Source of the DNA: Treponema sp.
Lineage (GTDB): Bacteria; Spirochaetota; Spirochaetia; Treponematales; Breznakiellaceae
Reading direction: 5' to 3'
NCBI GenBank assembly: GCA_009780545.1
Contig: WQZW01000082.1
Location: 1-6,767 of the forward strand
Length of the DNA: 6,767 bases
Shown here piece by piece: positions 5,933 to 6,767 of this stretch. The notes under the pieces are model-generated. The model worked only from the letters and a program-made list of their open reading frames with translations, had not been told where the DNA came from and searched no databases. Numbering within the stretch: the stretch's first letter is position 1; each line of letters starts with the position of its first letter. Made by a program: the position numbers and the translations under genes.

Positions 5933-5955
5933 GGAGTTTTGCGAAGCAAAACTCC
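5933..5955. repeat. Perfect 10-bp-stem hairpin with GCGAAGC tip
   Basis: GGAGTTTTGC (5933-5942) pairs exactly with GCAAAACTCC (5946-5955) around a GAA loop, two bases after the first hairpin. The tip GCGAAGC (5941-5947) is the sequence known to form an unusually stable DNA mini-hairpin, so this element should fold well in single-stranded DNA or extrude as a cruciform. Its function is not shown by the sequence. Confidence 0.65.
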
Positions 5956-6000
5956 ACGCATTGGTTGACGGGAATTGGGCCTTAGCCGGCAAACTTGAAC

Positions 6001-6043
6001 GCCGGCGGCGGGAAGCTTACCCGGGGCTTCGCCGTCTGCCGGC
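6001..6043 (+). terminator. Bulged GC-rich hairpin, possible terminator
   Basis: GCCGGC (6001-6006) pairs with GCCGGC (6038-6043), GGC (6007-6009) with GCC (6031-6033), and GAAGC (6012-6016) with GCTTC (6026-6030), with small bulges and a 9-nt loop. CCTTTCGGATTTC follows on the plus strand, a weak T-rich tail. Its place between convergent genes fits a transcript-end role. The call is tentative because the stem is interrupted. Confidence 0.3.
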
Positions 6044-6089
6044 CCTTTCGGATTTCAACCGTAGTAATTCATGATTCCTATTCCGAATT

Positions 6090-6125
6090 CCGACTCCGCA
6101 ACCTATAAAAAATCCGCGGAGTCGG
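6090..6125 (-). other. 10-bp inverted repeat spanning the hydrolase stop codon
   Basis: CCGACTCCGC (6090-6099) is the exact reverse complement of GCGGAGTCGG (6116-6125). The 16-nt loop carries the hydrolase stop codon and an A6 run, read as T6 on the minus strand. With the T-run in the loop, not after the stem, this is not a standard intrinsic terminator. It may stabilise the mRNA 3' end. Confidence 0.4.
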
Positions 6126-6708
6126 TATACAGTTCCTCGGATTTCAGTTTCTTGAAGTCGGCGAGGTAGCGGCGCCGGGATTCGACCAGGGTCTGCAGTT
6201 CCTTGAGCATGGTTTTGTCCACGAGGTCGGCGATGGGGAAGACGAATTTTTCGGTTTCCTCGGTGTAACGCTCCACGAAGCCGGTCTTGTTGACGAAGCC
6301 GAGGCTGACCATGTTGGAGATACGGTCGGCGACCTTGAGGATCTTGGCGTTGCGGGAGCCGGTGTGGCGGATGCGGTCGAGGAAATCCGGCTTGGGTTCG
6401 TTGGGGATCCTCGTTACCTCCAGCACCAGTTCGTAAACGTTGTGGCTTTCGAAGTCGATGTTCAGCAGGAGGTTGTGGTTGAAGTCCGGGATGTCCTCGA
6501 TAAGGTCGTGGACGATCGCCGCCTTCAGCAGCACCGAATCGATGTAGCCGTAGTCGATGAGGATGCCCATCGTGTCGATCTGGTGCCGGAACATGTTGCC
6601 GCCGCCGTACCTGGTCTTGCCGATGAGGGCCGTGGCAAGCTGCATGTAGGGAGCCAGGTACACGCCTTTCAAACGGAGCATTTCATCTTCGGTCATGGGT
6701 TTTCGCAC
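6103..6708 (-). CDS. Stand-alone HD-domain hydrolase, MESH1/RelA-SpoT hydrolase-like
   Basis: This is a 201-residue protein starting at GTG 6708. The pattern is that of the RelA/SpoT-type HD hydrolase: His42 in FRHQID, HDLIED (67-72), and KVADRISNM (125-133). By family analogy His42, His67, Asp68 and Asp128 hold the metal (usually Mn2+), and Glu71-Asp72 are the catalytic pair of the HDxxED motif that marks (p)ppGpp pyrophosphohydrolases. The length suits the small alarmone hydrolases (MESH1-like, roughly 180-200 residues). No synthetase, TGS or ACT domain is attached, so it should only degrade. It has no signal peptide, so it is cytoplasmic. The substrate may be (p)ppGpp or another nucleotide such as NADPH, which animal MESH1 can dephosphorylate; this cannot be settled from sequence. 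The C-terminal part (about 165-195) is helical and charged. The start overlaps the upstream stop by one base, so it is translationally coupled to that gene. Confidence 0.8.
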   Translation of the reverse strand: MRKPMTEDEMLRLKGVYLAPYMQLATALIGKTRYGGGNMFRHQIDTMGILIDYGYIDSVLLKAAIVHDLIEDIPDFNHNLLLNIDFESHNVYELVLEVTRIPNEPKPDFLDRIRHTGSRNAKILKVADRISNMVSLGFVNKTGFVERYTEETEKFVFPIADLVDKTMLKELQTLVESRRRYLADFKKLKSEELYTDSADFL

Positions 6709-6720
6709 TACAATCCCCCC
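6706..6720 (-). promoter_or_regulatory. Ribosome-binding site for the coupled GTG start
   Basis: On the minus strand GGGGGGA (6720-6714) lies five bases before GTG (6708-6706). It is inside the last codons of the upstream gene, whose TAG shares its G with the GTG (TAGTG). The next in-frame ATG (6696) has no such sequence ahead of it, so GTG is preferred. Confidence 0.65.
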
Positions 6721-6767
6721 ATATAGCTTTCCAGACGCCCGATCCGCACCAGCGCATCCTCGAGTTT
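6708..6767 (-). CDS. C-terminal end of an unidentified upstream gene (partial)
   Basis: Reading in from the window edge on the minus strand, 19 sense codons give KLEDALVRIGRLESYMGGL followed by TAG (6710-6708). The spacing of Leu, Ile and Val suggests an amphipathic or coiled-coil helix, but the fragment is too short to identify. The reading is supported by the one-base stop/start overlap with the HD hydrolase gene and by the Shine-Dalgarno sequence lying within its final codons, which is typical of an operon. Its product is unknown. Confidence 0.6.
   Translation of the reverse strand, partial: KLEDALVRIGRLESYMGGL

Noticed and set aside
3781..5985. A 734-codon plus-strand frame overlapping the lipoprotein gene
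   Set aside because: The translation is Arg/Gly/Pro-rich with no domain, signal or ribosome-binding site, as expected for an off-frame reading of GC-rich coding sequence.
1..6767. CRISPR array, tRNA, rRNA, transposase or phage genes
   Set aside because: No regularly spaced repeats, no cloverleaf-like sequences and no recombinase or capsid motifs were seen in either strand.

Overview
This window reads as chromosomal DNA from a GC-rich spirochaete, most likely a Treponema-type lineage. The reasons are family resemblance: a surface lipoprotein with Listeria-Bacteroides (InlB-type) repeats fused to a SUMF1/FGE-like C-type-lectin-fold domain, a secreted LpoB/CsgG-like protein with treponemal-looking motifs, an OmpA protein whose peptidoglycan-binding motif is GHAN instead of GHTD, and a relaxed lipobox (FTTC). 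This assignment is inference; no rRNA or other phylogenetic marker is present.

Layout. Positions 1-87 hold no gene but contain a perfect 12-bp inverted repeat (1-28). A minus-strand XRE-family repressor-like gene occupies 88-555. It diverges from a plus-strand block of four envelope genes across a 215-bp region (556-770) with overlapping promoter-like elements and several GTATC/GATAC motifs. The block is: secreted LpoB/CsgG-like protein (771-1688), small outer-membrane beta-barrel (1758-2411), OmpA-family barrel plus peptidoglycan-binding protein (2672-3670), and the 733-residue repeat/SUMF1 lipoprotein (3698-5899). The last two are 27 bp apart and look co-transcribed. The 260-bp gap 2412-2671 carries a hairpin and a possible fresh promoter, so the block may be two transcription units. 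Region 5900-6102 holds two tandem perfect hairpins and a third bulged hairpin between convergent genes. On the minus strand, a stand-alone MESH1-like HD hydrolase (6103-6708) is translationally coupled (TAGTG) to a gene of which only the last 19 codons are visible (6708-6767).

How it works together. The four plus-strand genes all encode predicted secreted or envelope proteins: one periplasmic, two outer-membrane (one able to grip peptidoglycan) and one lipid-anchored with a possible binding domain at the end of a repeat stalk. The divergent XRE protein is a plausible local regulator. The HD hydrolase is a separate unit, probably acting on (p)ppGpp or a related nucleotide.

The most interesting signal is the 3' end of the lipoprotein gene. 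Its SUMF1-type domain lacks the FGE catalytic cysteines, belongs to the fold diversified in Treponema denticola TvpA by a diversity-generating retroelement, and is followed within 6 bp of its stop codon by two perfect hairpins. No reverse transcriptase or template repeat is in the window and the codon pattern is mixed, so this remains a hypothesis. I did not find a clearly new multi-gene system.
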